Positions 33,078 through 41,074 of a DNA stretch of 64,000 bases are shown piece by piece. Below the pieces are notes generated by a model, which was given only the letters and a program-made list of their open reading frames with translations, had not been told where the DNA came from and searched no databases. Both the position numbers and the translations under genes were made by a program. The DNA is from Hyphomicrobiales bacterium (GTDB lineage Bacteria > Pseudomonadota > Alphaproteobacteria > Rhizobiales > Devosiaceae), in contig SEEL01000004.1 of the NCBI GenBank assembly GCA_004144345.1, positions 1 to 64,000 of the forward strand, given 5' to 3'. The number at the start of each line of letters is the position of its first letter. Positions within the stretch are counted from its first letter, which is position 1.

Positions 33078-33926
33078 ATGGCTGAAACCGTCGCCATCGT
33101 CACCCCCTGCTACCGGGCCGAGCGCTGGATTGGCGCCGCCGTGCGCTCGGCGCTGGCCCAGACCTACCCCCATTGGGAGCACTGGATCATCGCCGATGAC
33201 GGCGCCGACTATGAGGCGCTGCTGGCGGCCGACGGGCTGCGCGACACGCGGCTGCGCTTCCTGTCCTCGGGCGCTATCGGCGGTGGCGCGTCGCGGGCCC
33301 GCAATGTGGCCCTCGACCGGCTCACGGCGCCCTATGTGGCGATCCTCGACGCCGACGACCGCTTCAAGCCGGAAAAGCTCGAACGGGCCGTGGCGGCGCT
33401 AGAGCATCACGCCATCGTCTCGGTCGCGCTCGACGAATATGACGAGACCGGCCGGCAATTGCGGCTGGTGGGCGAGGGGCCGGACCGGGAACTGTCCCCG
33501 GCGGTCTACAAATGGACGTCTTTATCGATGGATTCGATGATCCTGTGGGACCGGCGCAAGACCGATGCCCGCTACGATCTCGACCTCACCAACATGACCG
33601 ATCTCGAACTGCTGCTGCAGCTCTATCGCAAGGTGGCGGCGAGCTGGCATCTGGGGACGCCGCTGCACGACTATCTGAAGCTCAGCGTGTCGATGAGCAA
33701 CGGGCCGGGGGTCACCGAGAAGATGATCCGCTCGAAGCGCGAAATCCTGCGGCGGCTTGAAACGGGATTCTATCCGATGGCGGACGCCAGTGGACCCGAG
33801 GGCATGGCAAGATTTCTGCGCATCTCGCTCGGCGCCGAACAGAGCTATGGCGATGCCGTCGCGGCAAAGCCGGGCCTGCTGTTCGAGGATCACCTCGAGC
33901 CGATGTTGCGAGCTGCGCTACCGTAG
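33078..33926 (+). CDS. Glycosyltransferase family 2
   Basis: This 282-residue protein has the GT-A fold: VAIVTPCYRAERWIGAAVRSALAQTY at the N-terminus, IIADDGADY, GGGASRARNVALDRLTAPYVAILDADDRF with the DxD-type metal motif, and no obvious membrane segment. Such enzymes transfer sugars from UDP- or GDP-sugars in surface polysaccharide synthesis. It is divergent from hsp20 and its end overlaps the convergent ribokinase gene by 9 bases. The acceptor is unknown. Confidence 0.88.
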   Translation: MAETVAIVTPCYRAERWIGAAVRSALAQTYPHWEHWIIADDGADYEALLAADGLRDTRLRFLSSGAIGGGASRARNVALDRLTAPYVAILDADDRFKPEKLERAVAALEHHAIVSVALDEYDETGRQLRLVGEGPDRELSPAVYKWTSLSMDSMILWDRRKTDARYDLDLTNMTDLELLLQLYRKVAASWHLGTPLHDYLKLSVSMSNGPGVTEKMIRSKREILRRLETGFYPMADASGPEGMARFLRISLGAEQSYGDAVAAKPGLLFEDHLEPMLRAALP

Positions 33927-34805
33927 CGCCGCATCGACCTCGGCGGCCAGGGGAATGGCAGGCTGCGCGCCCGGCTTGAGGCAGGCAAGGCTCGCGGCGA
34001 TGGCGGCGCGGCGCATCGATGCTTCGAGATCAAGCCCGGCATCGAGCCCGGCCGCGAGATAGCCGACGAACGTATCGCCCGCGCCGACCGTATCGACGGG
34101 CGTCACCTTCATTGCGGGCACGCTGATATCGAGGCCCGGGCCTTTTGCCCGCGCGCCATCGGGGCCGAGCGTGACGATGATGGTGCGGCCGGTGGCGGCG
34201 ACATAGGCCTCCATGGTCGCGGCAAGGTCGCCTTCACCCGCAAGCAGCGCGAACTCGGTCTCATTGGCGACGACGATATCGGCGCGCTTGGCGGCCTCGC
34301 GCGTGGTGCCGAGGAAGGGTGCGGTGTTGAGGATGCTGCGCGCGCTGCGATCCTTCGCCATCGACAAAGCGCGGATGGTGGAGCCCGGCGCAATCTCCTG
34401 CTGCACGACGAGCACGTCGGACGCGCTGAGGTCGGTCAGCGTGCGCTCGGCATCCTCGATGCTGACCTCGGCATTGGCGCCCGGCAGGATGCCGATGACA
34501 TTTTCGCCGGCCTCGTCGACGAAGATCATCGCGACGCCCTGCGGTTTGTCGAGACGCTTCACCTGGCTGAGATCGACGCCGCCGGCATCGAGCAGCGCCA
34601 GCGCCTCGTCGCCCATCGTATCCTTGCCGGCCGCGCCGATGATCCGGACCTTCGCGCCCGCCCGCCGAGCCGCCAGCGCCTGATTGGCGCCCTTGCCGCC
34701 GGCAGCGGTCGAAAAATCCGTCCCGGGAACAGTCTCGCCCGGTTCCGGGATACGGCTCACCTTGCCGATGAGATCGAGGTTGATCGAGCCGAAGACCGTG
34801 ATCAT
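33918..34805 (-). CDS. rbsK: Ribokinase (PfkB family)
   Basis: This 295-residue sugar kinase opens with FGSINLDLIGKVSRIPEPGET, then GGKGANQALAARRAGAKV (first PfkB signature), NTAPFLGTTREA, ADIVVANETEFALLAGE and DTVGAGDTFVGYLAAGL, with catalytic Asp and anion hole. This wording fits ribokinase, which phosphorylates D-ribose at O5. It is translationally coupled to the preceding DUF1697 gene (ATGA-type overlap). No ribose transporter is in the window. Confidence 0.88.
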   Translation of the reverse strand: MITVFGSINLDLIGKVSRIPEPGETVPGTDFSTAAGGKGANQALAARRAGAKVRIIGAAGKDTMGDEALALLDAGGVDLSQVKRLDKPQGVAMIFVDEAGENVIGILPGANAEVSIEDAERTLTDLSASDVLVVQQEIAPGSTIRALSMAKDRSARSILNTAPFLGTTREAAKRADIVVANETEFALLAGEGDLAATMEAYVAATGRTIIVTLGPDGARAKGPGLDISVPAMKVTPVDTVGAGDTFVGYLAAGLDAGLDLEASMRRAAIAASLACLKPGAQPAIPLAAEVDAALR

Positions 34806-35329
34806 GCGATTGCCTTGAGAATTGTGTTCCAGTTACGCATCGTAACCAGTGTTCCCTTGGGCAAACGCTTCTCCGTGTCAAGACTGCTCCGGCCCAGATA
34901 GGTGCCGTCGGACTTCTTGTAGACGAGGAAGAACAGCTCGCGCTCCGTCATCATGGGCACGTCGAAATCGCCTGGTACCGCTGGCTGGGTGAAGCCCGCA
35001 GGGATCGGCTGGTCGAACAGCATGACGTGGAGATTGGCCGCGTCGCTGGCCTCGACCCCGCCAAACGGGTCGGCAGCGACCATCGCCCTGAGTTCATCGA
35101 GCGAGCGCAGCACGATGGGAATGGGAAAGCCGAAGGCGGCTTCGAGTCCGGTTTCGATCTTCTGCTTCAGCCCCTTCTCAGATCTGGCGTCGAACAGCAC
35201 ATTGCCGCTCGCCAGCAGCGTCTTCACCTCAGTGAAGCCCAACGTCTCGAAGGTCGCCTTGAGCTCGGCGCTCTTGACCGTGCGCTTGCCGAGATTGACG
35301 CCCCGGAGGAAGGCTGCGTAGCGGCTCAT
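34802..35329 (-). CDS. DUF1697 family protein
   Basis: This 175-residue protein has the DUF1697 pattern: YAAFLRGVNLGKRTVKSAELKATFETLGF, VKTLLASGNVLFD and the C-terminal LGRSSLDTEKRLPKGTLVTMRNWNT, split over the family's two ferredoxin-like folds. Members are widespread single-gene proteins of unknown function. It overlaps its neighbours on both sides by 4 bases in the NAT-YdeI-DUF1697-rbsK run. Confidence 0.9.
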   Translation of the reverse strand: MSRYAAFLRGVNLGKRTVKSAELKATFETLGFTEVKTLLASGNVLFDARSEKGLKQKIETGLEAAFGFPIPIVLRSLDELRAMVAADPFGGVEASDAANLHVMLFDQPIPAGFTQPAVPGDFDVPMMTERELFFLVYKKSDGTYLGRSSLDTEKRLPKGTLVTMRNWNTILKAIA

Positions 35330-35928
35330 TTGGCCCTGCCGTTCGGATAGATGGTTTCGCCGCGCTTCAGCATCTCGACGAACTCGGCGATCTTCTTCTT
35401 GCGTCCCGCCTCGGTCTTCATGTTGTGCGTACGAAAGCCGAGCGCGAAGCGGTTCTGCGAATTCAGCCGGCCGAACAATTCCAGCGCCTTCGGCTCCGCC
35501 TCGATGGCAGCGAACAGATCGGCCGGGAACTGGTCCCGGCTGAAGCCGCCATAGGCCCGGTCCCAGCGTCCATCTTCCTGCGCCAGCGTCACCTGCACTT
35601 CGCCCGAGGGCTGCATGCGGCCGGCTTTGCGCAGCCGCTCGATATGGCCGATATTGACCTGGCTCCAGATCGATTTCTTCGTGCGCGGCGTGTAGCGCTG
35701 CAGATAGCTCTTGTCGTCGAACGACTTTCTAATCGCGTCGATCCAGCCCCAGCAGAGGGCCTCGTCCAGCGCGTCGCCGATGGTGACGGAGGCGAGCCCG
35801 GAATCCTTCTTGTGGACCTTGATCCACATCTCGGAGGCCTTGTCGTGGTGCTTGCGATACCAGCGGGCGAGCGCCGCCGCGTCCTTGAATTCATGCACGG
35901 CGTCGGGATCGACGACGAAAGGCGGCAT
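35326..35928 (-). CDS. YdeI/OmpD-associated family protein
   Basis: This 200-residue protein has ARWYRKHHDKASEMWIKVHKKDSG, IGDALDEALCWGWIDAIRKSFDD and YLQRYTPRTKKSIWSQVNIGHIERL, typical of the YdeI-like (bacteriocin-protection/OmpD-associated) family, plus a Lys-rich C-terminus with NSQNRFALGF. The function is unclear; homologues were linked to polymyxin and bacteriocin resistance in enterobacteria. It overlaps the NAT stop (TGATG) and the DUF1697 start. Confidence 0.88.
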   Translation of the reverse strand: MPPFVVDPDAVHEFKDAAALARWYRKHHDKASEMWIKVHKKDSGLASVTIGDALDEALCWGWIDAIRKSFDDKSYLQRYTPRTKKSIWSQVNIGHIERLRKAGRMQPSGEVQVTLAQEDGRWDRAYGGFSRDQFPADLFAAIEAEPKALELFGRLNSQNRFALGFRTHNMKTEAGRKKKIAEFVEMLKRGETIYPNGRAK

Positions 35929-36746
35929 CAGGCAGCCGCCGCCGGCCGGAGGGCCTTTTCGAGCGCCGGATCGAGCCGGTCGGTCTCGGGCAGTTGGAGG
36001 CCGAAGGCATTGCTGAGCACGTCGCGCAGTTCGAGCGTGCTGGTCAGCATGCGCGTCGTGGTCTCGCCGTTCTCATGGATGTTGAAGCGGGCATTGCGCA
36101 AGGCGAGCCGCCTGTTGCCGTCGACGCGCGCGACCATCAGGTTACCGCGATGGCGCTGCATGGCGTAGTCGTTCATCGCCACCAGCTCGCTTTCCGCGAT
36201 GGCCGAGGCGGTGAAATTGTAGAAGGGCTTCCACGCGTCCACGATCTGGCCTTCGAGCGTCCATTTCGGATAGCCGCCCTGGAGGCGATAGCGCCCGAGC
36301 GGCAGTTCATGCTCGGTATCGGCGCGCAGCCGGATGGGGCCGGTCATCACCGGGCCGCCAAAGCCGACATCGGCGAGCCAGATGACTCCGGCGATATCGA
36401 CGAGCAGCGCCAGATGCGAATCCTGCGCCGGCTCATGGCCTGCATCGTGTCCCCACAGCACGCCGGCGCTGACTGCGGTGACGGCGTAGTCCATTGATTC
36501 GAGCACGGCCTTGAGCAGCAGATTGTGCTCGAGGCAGTAGCCGCCGCGGCGCTCAAGCAGCAGCTTCTGCTCGATGTCGGACAGTTGCAGCCGGACCGGC
36601 AGCTCCATCAGCGGATCGAGATTCTCGAATGGGATGGCGTTGACGTGGAGGCGATGGATCGCCTGCAGCGTCTCGAGCGTCGGCGCGATCGAGCCCGAGT
36701 AATTGATTCGCCGTAGATAGGCGTCGAGATTGGCTTCGTCGCTCAC
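35928..36746 (-). CDS. Arylamine N-acetyltransferase
   Basis: This 272-residue protein has the catalytic triad Cys71 in RRGGYCLEHN, His in DSHLALLVDI and Asp in WLADVGFGG. It transfers acetyl from acetyl-CoA to arylamines and hydrazines (isoniazid-type substrates). I chose GTG 36746 behind a GGGAC site, because the open frame continuing to 37202 is unconserved and overlaps the NIPSNAP gene. It is followed closely by YdeI, DUF1697 and rbsK, probably one transcript. Confidence 0.92.
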   Translation of the reverse strand: MSDEANLDAYLRRINYSGSIAPTLETLQAIHRLHVNAIPFENLDPLMELPVRLQLSDIEQKLLLERRGGYCLEHNLLLKAVLESMDYAVTAVSAGVLWGHDAGHEPAQDSHLALLVDIAGVIWLADVGFGGPVMTGPIRLRADTEHELPLGRYRLQGGYPKWTLEGQIVDAWKPFYNFTASAIAESELVAMNDYAMQRHRGNLMVARVDGNRRLALRNARFNIHENGETTTRMLTSTLELRDVLSNAFGLQLPETDRLDPALEKALRPAAAA

Positions 36747-36802
36747 TAAATGTCCCGCCGCCGTTTCCGCCGACGGGATAATGAGCAAGCCGGCCGCATT
36801 TG

Positions 36803-37435
36803 TCACGACACCAGCATCCAGGCGGGCTCGAGCACCAGCGTTTCCGGGGCAAAGCGCAGCATGTTGCGCAGCTCCGGCGGCAGTTCCGGCGGCCGCCGGC
36901 CCATCCGCAGCAGCGCAACGTGGTGCGTGCGATTCTTGATGACGGGCACCGCGGGCACGTCGTTGACGGCTTCGAGGGTGGCGAAGGCGGCGAGCGGATC
37001 GAGCCCGGCCTTGCGCAGCAACAGCCGTAGCCAGAGGTGGTAATTGCCCACCTGCTCGGCAAAACGCAGCTCCGACACCAGCAATTGGTACGATTCGTCC
37101 GGCCGCATCGGCCGCGTGCCCTCGGCCGGGGCGATGGCCCGGGTGAGGAGAACTTCGGCGGAACGGCTGAGATCGGCAACTTCGGCGCGCCGCCCGGCCC
37201 AATCCGGCCCGGCATGGTATTGCGTGAGGGCCTTGCGGCGGGCTTCGGTGCCGGCAAAGCCGCGCAGCGTGATCAGCCGGTCCGGGTGTCCGGCCGCGTG
37301 GAACTGCCCCAGCTCGGCCCCCGGCTGCCCCGCGACCAGCGATAAATATCTGTCAGACTTGAACTTTTCGGTCCGGACGTCGTGGAATTCGACGATCGGA
37401 TACGGACCACTCGCACTCAGCCACTGGAAGTTCAT
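36803..37435 (-). CDS. NIPSNAP family protein
   Basis: This 210-residue protein starts at ATG 37435 behind GAGAGGCG. The first half has the NIPSNAP dimeric alpha/beta barrel pattern: YPIVEFHDVRTEKFKSDRY, AELGQFHAAGHPDRLITLRGFAGTEARRKALTQYHAGPDW. The second half resembles another such domain (ESYQLLVSELRFAEQVGNY). The function is unknown; related bacterial proteins act as small stress-response or putative monooxygenase-like proteins. It is divergent from the WYL regulator, the common pairing of regulator and target. Confidence 0.8.
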   Translation of the reverse strand: MNFQWLSASGPYPIVEFHDVRTEKFKSDRYLSLVAGQPGAELGQFHAAGHPDRLITLRGFAGTEARRKALTQYHAGPDWAGRRAEVADLSRSAEVLLTRAIAPAEGTRPMRPDESYQLLVSELRFAEQVGNYHLWLRLLLRKAGLDPLAAFATLEAVNDVPAVPVIKNRTHHVALLRMGRRPPELPPELRNMLRFAPETLVLEPAWMLVS

Positions 37436-37489
37436 CTCGCCTCTCCATCCCGCTTTCATCAGCGTTGGAAAGACGATACGACTCTATGC

Positions 37490-37506
37490 CTGACACCTGA
37501 TGTCAG
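37490..37506. promoter_or_regulatory. Palindrome between NIPSNAP gene and WYL regulator
   Basis: CTGACA-CCTGA-TGTCAG is a perfect 6-bp inverted repeat with a 5-base spacer, located 22 bases upstream of the WYL regulator start and 54 bases upstream of the divergent NIPSNAP gene. Position and symmetry suit an operator for the divergent regulator. Confidence 0.55.
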
Positions 37507-37528
37507 TGTTTATTGACGGCAGTGAAAA

Positions 37529-38491
37529 ATGCGCGCCAGCCGGCTTTTGTCGATCATGATGCTGCTCCAGGCGAAGGGCCGGATGAGTGCGGAATCGCTG
37601 GCCGAAGAGCTCGAAGTTTCGGTGCGCACGGTCTACCGCGACATCGACCAGTTGAGCGCCGCCGGGGTGCCGGTCTATGCCGATATCGGCCGCAATGGCG
37701 GCTTTGCGCTGCTGGATGGCTGGCGGACGCGGCTGACCGGGCTGACGGCGCCGGAAGCGCGGGCGCTGTTCCTGTCGGGCCTGCCGGGACCGGCGGGCGA
37801 TCTCGGGCTCGGCGATGAGGTCGCGGCAGCGGAGCTGAAACTGCTCGCCGCCTTGCCCGCCGACTGGCAGAGCGAGGCGACGCGGATGTCGTCGCGCTTC
37901 CATCTCGACCCCAAGGGTTGGTTCTCGACCGGACCGCGGCCGGAGTTCCTCAAGGCGGTGGCCGAGGCGGTGTGGTCGGAGCGGCGGATCCAGATCCGCT
38001 ATGACAGCTGGACGCAGATCAGCGAACGGACGGTGGAGCCGCTTGGCCTCGTGCTGAAGGGCGGCATCTGGTACCTCGTGGCGCAGCGCGAGACGGGGCT
38101 GCGGACCTACCGGCTGAGCCAGGTGCTGGCGCTCACCCCGCTCGATGAGCCCTTCGCACGGCCCGCGGATTTCGATTTGCCCAAGCACTGGCGCGAATCC
38201 ACACAGAGTTTCGAGCGCGAGATCTATATCGGCACCGCGAGAGTGCGGGCGACCAAGATCGGGGTGTCGCGCCTCAAGGACATCAGCCAGCGCTGCAAGG
38301 ACGAGATCGAGGCGCAGAATCTCGACTTCGGTGCCGATGGCTGGACCCTGCTCGAGGTGCCGATCGAGGAGGAGGTGTGGGCGACGCGGGAGATGACCCG
38401 CGCCGGCCCCGAGGTCGAAGTGCTGGCGCCGCTGACGCTGCGCGAGCGCATGGCGGACATCGCCCGCCGCTACGCTGCGCTCTATAGCTGA
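37529..38491 (+). CDS. WYL-domain transcriptional regulator (YafY/DeoR-type HTH)
   Basis: This 320-residue protein has an N-terminal HTH_11 (LLQAKGRMSAESLAEELEVSVRTVYRDIDQLSAAGVPV, over residues 12-50), then a WYL domain (IQIRYDSW, GLVLKGGIWYLVAQRETGLRTYRLSQV) and a WCX C-terminal extension. WYL proteins bind nucleic acid or nucleotide ligands and control DNA-damage, metabolism or defence genes. It is divergent from the NIPSNAP gene with a palindrome between them, so that gene is the likely target. Confidence 0.92.
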   Translation: MRASRLLSIMMLLQAKGRMSAESLAEELEVSVRTVYRDIDQLSAAGVPVYADIGRNGGFALLDGWRTRLTGLTAPEARALFLSGLPGPAGDLGLGDEVAAAELKLLAALPADWQSEATRMSSRFHLDPKGWFSTGPRPEFLKAVAEAVWSERRIQIRYDSWTQISERTVEPLGLVLKGGIWYLVAQRETGLRTYRLSQVLALTPLDEPFARPADFDLPKHWRESTQSFEREIYIGTARVRATKIGVSRLKDISQRCKDEIEAQNLDFGADGWTLLEVPIEEEVWATREMTRAGPEVEVLAPLTLRERMADIARRYAALYS

Positions 38492-38495
38492 AGCG

Positions 38496-40139
38496 TCATT
38501 CTACCTTGATCTCGGTGCGCTCGCCGGCGGTGACGACAACGTCCGCTTCCTTGCTGGACTGATCCTCGAGCGTGACGAGGATGTGGTAGTCGCCGGCCGC
38601 CAGGGTGCGGGTCGAGGTGACGTCATAGACGCCGCTGAAGGACTTGCGGTTGCCCTGGATATCCTTCTTGCCGAGCACTTCGATATAGGAGGCACCGGGC
38701 GCCTCGATGAACAGCACGCCGGCATCGAGATTGACGACCACATCGACGGCTTCGCCCGCTTTCACGGTGAAGGGCGTCTCGGTCCTGGCCGCATCGAAGC
38801 TCGCGACGGCGACATAGTCACCCGGCAAGAGGTCGAAGGCGGTGTCGGCGCCATAATTGTAGCCAAAACCCTCGCGGTTGCCCTGGATGTCTTTCTTGGC
38901 GCCGAAGATTTCGACGAACAGATTGCCGTCCTCGACCTTCATGCCCTCGACATAGGAGGCGGTGACATTGGCGCGGCCGACGCCGACGACGATGTCCTTG
39001 CTGACGCGCTCGCCGGCCGCCACAGTCACGGTGTCGACAAGCTTGGCCGCGCCGATGCCGATGGTGAGCTTCGTCTCGCCGGCCGGAATGTAGAGCGTGG
39101 TCTCGCCGTAATAGGTGGTGCTGTTGCCGTCCGGGAACTCCATGTAGACGCTGGCATTGGCGTCGGGCTCGCCGCCCTCATAGGCGATGGGCCGGAGCGT
39201 GACGTGGCCGGCATTTATCGTGAGTTCGGGCTTTGCCACCTCATTGGCGGTGATCGTCACCGGCATTTCGGCATGGGCATAGTCGAGGTGGGCCGTGAGG
39301 ATGTAGTCGCCGGGCTCGACCGCCACTTTGACGTCGGTGCCATACTCGGTGCGGATCCAGTTGCCGGCCTTGCCATCCTCGCCGACGGTCGACAGTTCCC
39401 ACACGATGTTGGTGTCGATCAGCGCGTCGTCGCCTTCGCTGAGATAGGCGATAGGCGCGAAGTTGAACTCGGCCACCGGCTCTTCAACGGGCTCGTCGAC
39501 CGGCGGCGGGGCAGGGGGCGCGTCATTGACCGCGATGTCGATGGCGTTCTTGAGCGCATCGGCATCGCCGGCGCTCAGATATTTGCCGCCGGTGTTGTCG
39601 GCGAGGCATTGCACCGCCGCGCCCTCTTCCTTGCTGAGACCGAAGCCCACGACATTGACGGTGAAATCGACGCCGGCCGCCTCGAGCTCGCTGGCGAGCG
39701 CGCAGGGATCGGCCTCGCAGGTCTCGATGCCATCGGTGATGAGAACGATGGACGCCTTGTCCTCGGTGTATTTGAGATCTTCCGCTGCCTGCCGCACGGC
39801 GGCCGAGAGCGGCGTCTTGCCGCGCGGATTGAGCGACATGGCGGCGCTGACGATGCGGTCGGCGGTGCCTGTGTCGGGCTCGACCATCAGCTCGATATCG
39901 GCGCAATCGCCCTTGGTGCGATGGCCATAGGCCATGAAGCCGAGCGTCACATTGGGATCGACGCCGGCCAGCACCTGGGCCAGCGAGTCGCGCGCAATCT
40001 CGATGCGCGTCTTGCCCTCGATCTGTGCCCACATCGAGCCCGAGGCGTCGAGGATGAGCATGGCGCGCTCGGCGGCAATGGCCGGCAGCGTCAGCAAGGC
40101 GGCGGTAGCGAGCGTGGCGGCAAGGCGGAACAAACGCAT
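38496..40139 (-). CDS. Secreted von Willebrand factor A protein with tandem beta-domains
   Basis: This 547-residue protein starts at ATG 40139 with a signal peptide (MRLFRLAATLATAALLTLPAIAA). A VWA domain follows at about residues 24-200 with the MIDAS motif LILDASGSMWAQIEG and IVLITDGIETCEADPC. Four Ig-like repeats of about 80-90 residues come next; the last two share a KKDIQGNR segment. The protein has no obvious anchor, so it is probably periplasmic or released. It lies 7 bases downstream of the small secreted protein gene. Confidence 0.88.
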   Translation of the reverse strand: MRLFRLAATLATAALLTLPAIAAERAMLILDASGSMWAQIEGKTRIEIARDSLAQVLAGVDPNVTLGFMAYGHRTKGDCADIELMVEPDTGTADRIVSAAMSLNPRGKTPLSAAVRQAAEDLKYTEDKASIVLITDGIETCEADPCALASELEAAGVDFTVNVVGFGLSKEEGAAVQCLADNTGGKYLSAGDADALKNAIDIAVNDAPPAPPPVDEPVEEPVAEFNFAPIAYLSEGDDALIDTNIVWELSTVGEDGKAGNWIRTEYGTDVKVAVEPGDYILTAHLDYAHAEMPVTITANEVAKPELTINAGHVTLRPIAYEGGEPDANASVYMEFPDGNSTTYYGETTLYIPAGETKLTIGIGAAKLVDTVTVAAGERVSKDIVVGVGRANVTASYVEGMKVEDGNLFVEIFGAKKDIQGNREGFGYNYGADTAFDLLPGDYVAVASFDAARTETPFTVKAGEAVDVVVNLDAGVLFIEAPGASYIEVLGKKDIQGNRKSFSGVYDVTSTRTLAAGDYHILVTLEDQSSKEADVVVTAGERTEIKVE

Positions 40140-40146
40140 GAAATCC

Positions 40147-40578
40147 TCAGTAATGCAGGGTGCGGGTGCGCGAGAGGCAGAGGCCGTGCTGCTTGTCCGG
40201 CGTCTCGCAGATGAGGCCCGCCGACGAGGACGAGCAGATGAAACCGTCGAAGGTGACGGTGTTGCCATAGGCAAAGACATTGTCGCCGCTGCAGCAGGCC
40301 TGCTCGCCCGGATTCTCCGTGAGCACGGCCGGGCCTTTCGGGCCCAGCGTGATGTTGACGTATTTGGGCGCGATGCGGTCGCAGCTGAGTTCGGGACCGC
40401 CGTCTTTCGGCGCGTAGATGTCGGTGCCGCCCTTGGGCGTGTAGATGCAGCCGACATTGCCCGAGGGCATGGTGAAGGTGATCTGGCCGTTCTCCTGCGC
40501 GACGAATTTCTGCTCCTTCGCGGCCACTGGCAAAGCGGCGAGGACGAACAGGGTCAGGACGGCGAGCAGGAGGCGCAT
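40147..40578 (-). CDS. Small secreted Cys-rich protein
   Basis: This 143-residue protein starts at ATG 40578 with signal peptide MRLLLAVLTLFVLAALPVAA. The mature part has conserved-looking pieces ITFTMPSGNVGCIYTPKGG, SCDRIAPKYV, QACCSGDNVFAYGNTVTFDGFICSS split at cysteines, and LICETPDKQHGLCLSR. Seven cysteines suggest disulfides. It resembles the DUF6636-like secreted family, a tentative call. It is probably co-transcribed with the VWA gene. Confidence 0.75.
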   Translation of the reverse strand: MRLLLAVLTLFVLAALPVAAKEQKFVAQENGQITFTMPSGNVGCIYTPKGGTDIYAPKDGGPELSCDRIAPKYVNITLGPKGPAVLTENPGEQACCSGDNVFAYGNTVTFDGFICSSSSAGLICETPDKQHGLCLSRTRTLHY

Positions 40579-41074
40579 GGACGAGCCCAGGGTCTTGCGT
40601 GTGCTGGCGATGCTGGAGCCTCGCCCGCGGCGCGTGAATGGCGGCTGAACGGGGCATGGCCCGCCCCACCCACCGGCTGCGCCGGTCCCCCCTCCCCGAT
40701 GGGGAGGGATGGGCTCCACTCAAGGTGCATCACGGTGCCCCCAGTCGGGTCTCCCTCCTCGGCGCGCAGCGCTGGGGAGGGGGGACCGGCGCAGCTGGTG
40801 GGTGCGGCAGGCCTGTCCCCTGCGTCATTCTCGCGACGGGGAGCGTGGCTCCGCTCAAGCGGCCGCCCCCACCACCGCTACGCGGTCCCCCTCCCCCGTT
40901 GCACGGGGGAGGACATGCCGACTGCGCAGTCGGCACCCTTATCCTCCCCCGCTTGCGGGGGAGGGGGACCGCCTTAGGCGGTGGTGGGGGCGGTCGCAGG
41001 ACTCGATAGGTGAGAGGGCATCACCCAGGGGCACTACTCGCCCGCAAGGGGCAGGGTAGGCATCGTGCAGCGCA
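40579..41074. repeat. Intergenic palindromic repeat block A
   Basis: These 496 bases hold no gene. Bases 40661-40803 are a GC-rich element repeated with the same spacing at 54251-54397. Bases 40866-41000 form a second imperfect palindrome, beginning CCCCCACCACCG and ending CGGTGGTGGGGG, with internal hairpins; a relative lies at 60486-60650. These look like dispersed, non-coding palindromic repeats of this genome. Confidence 0.75.
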
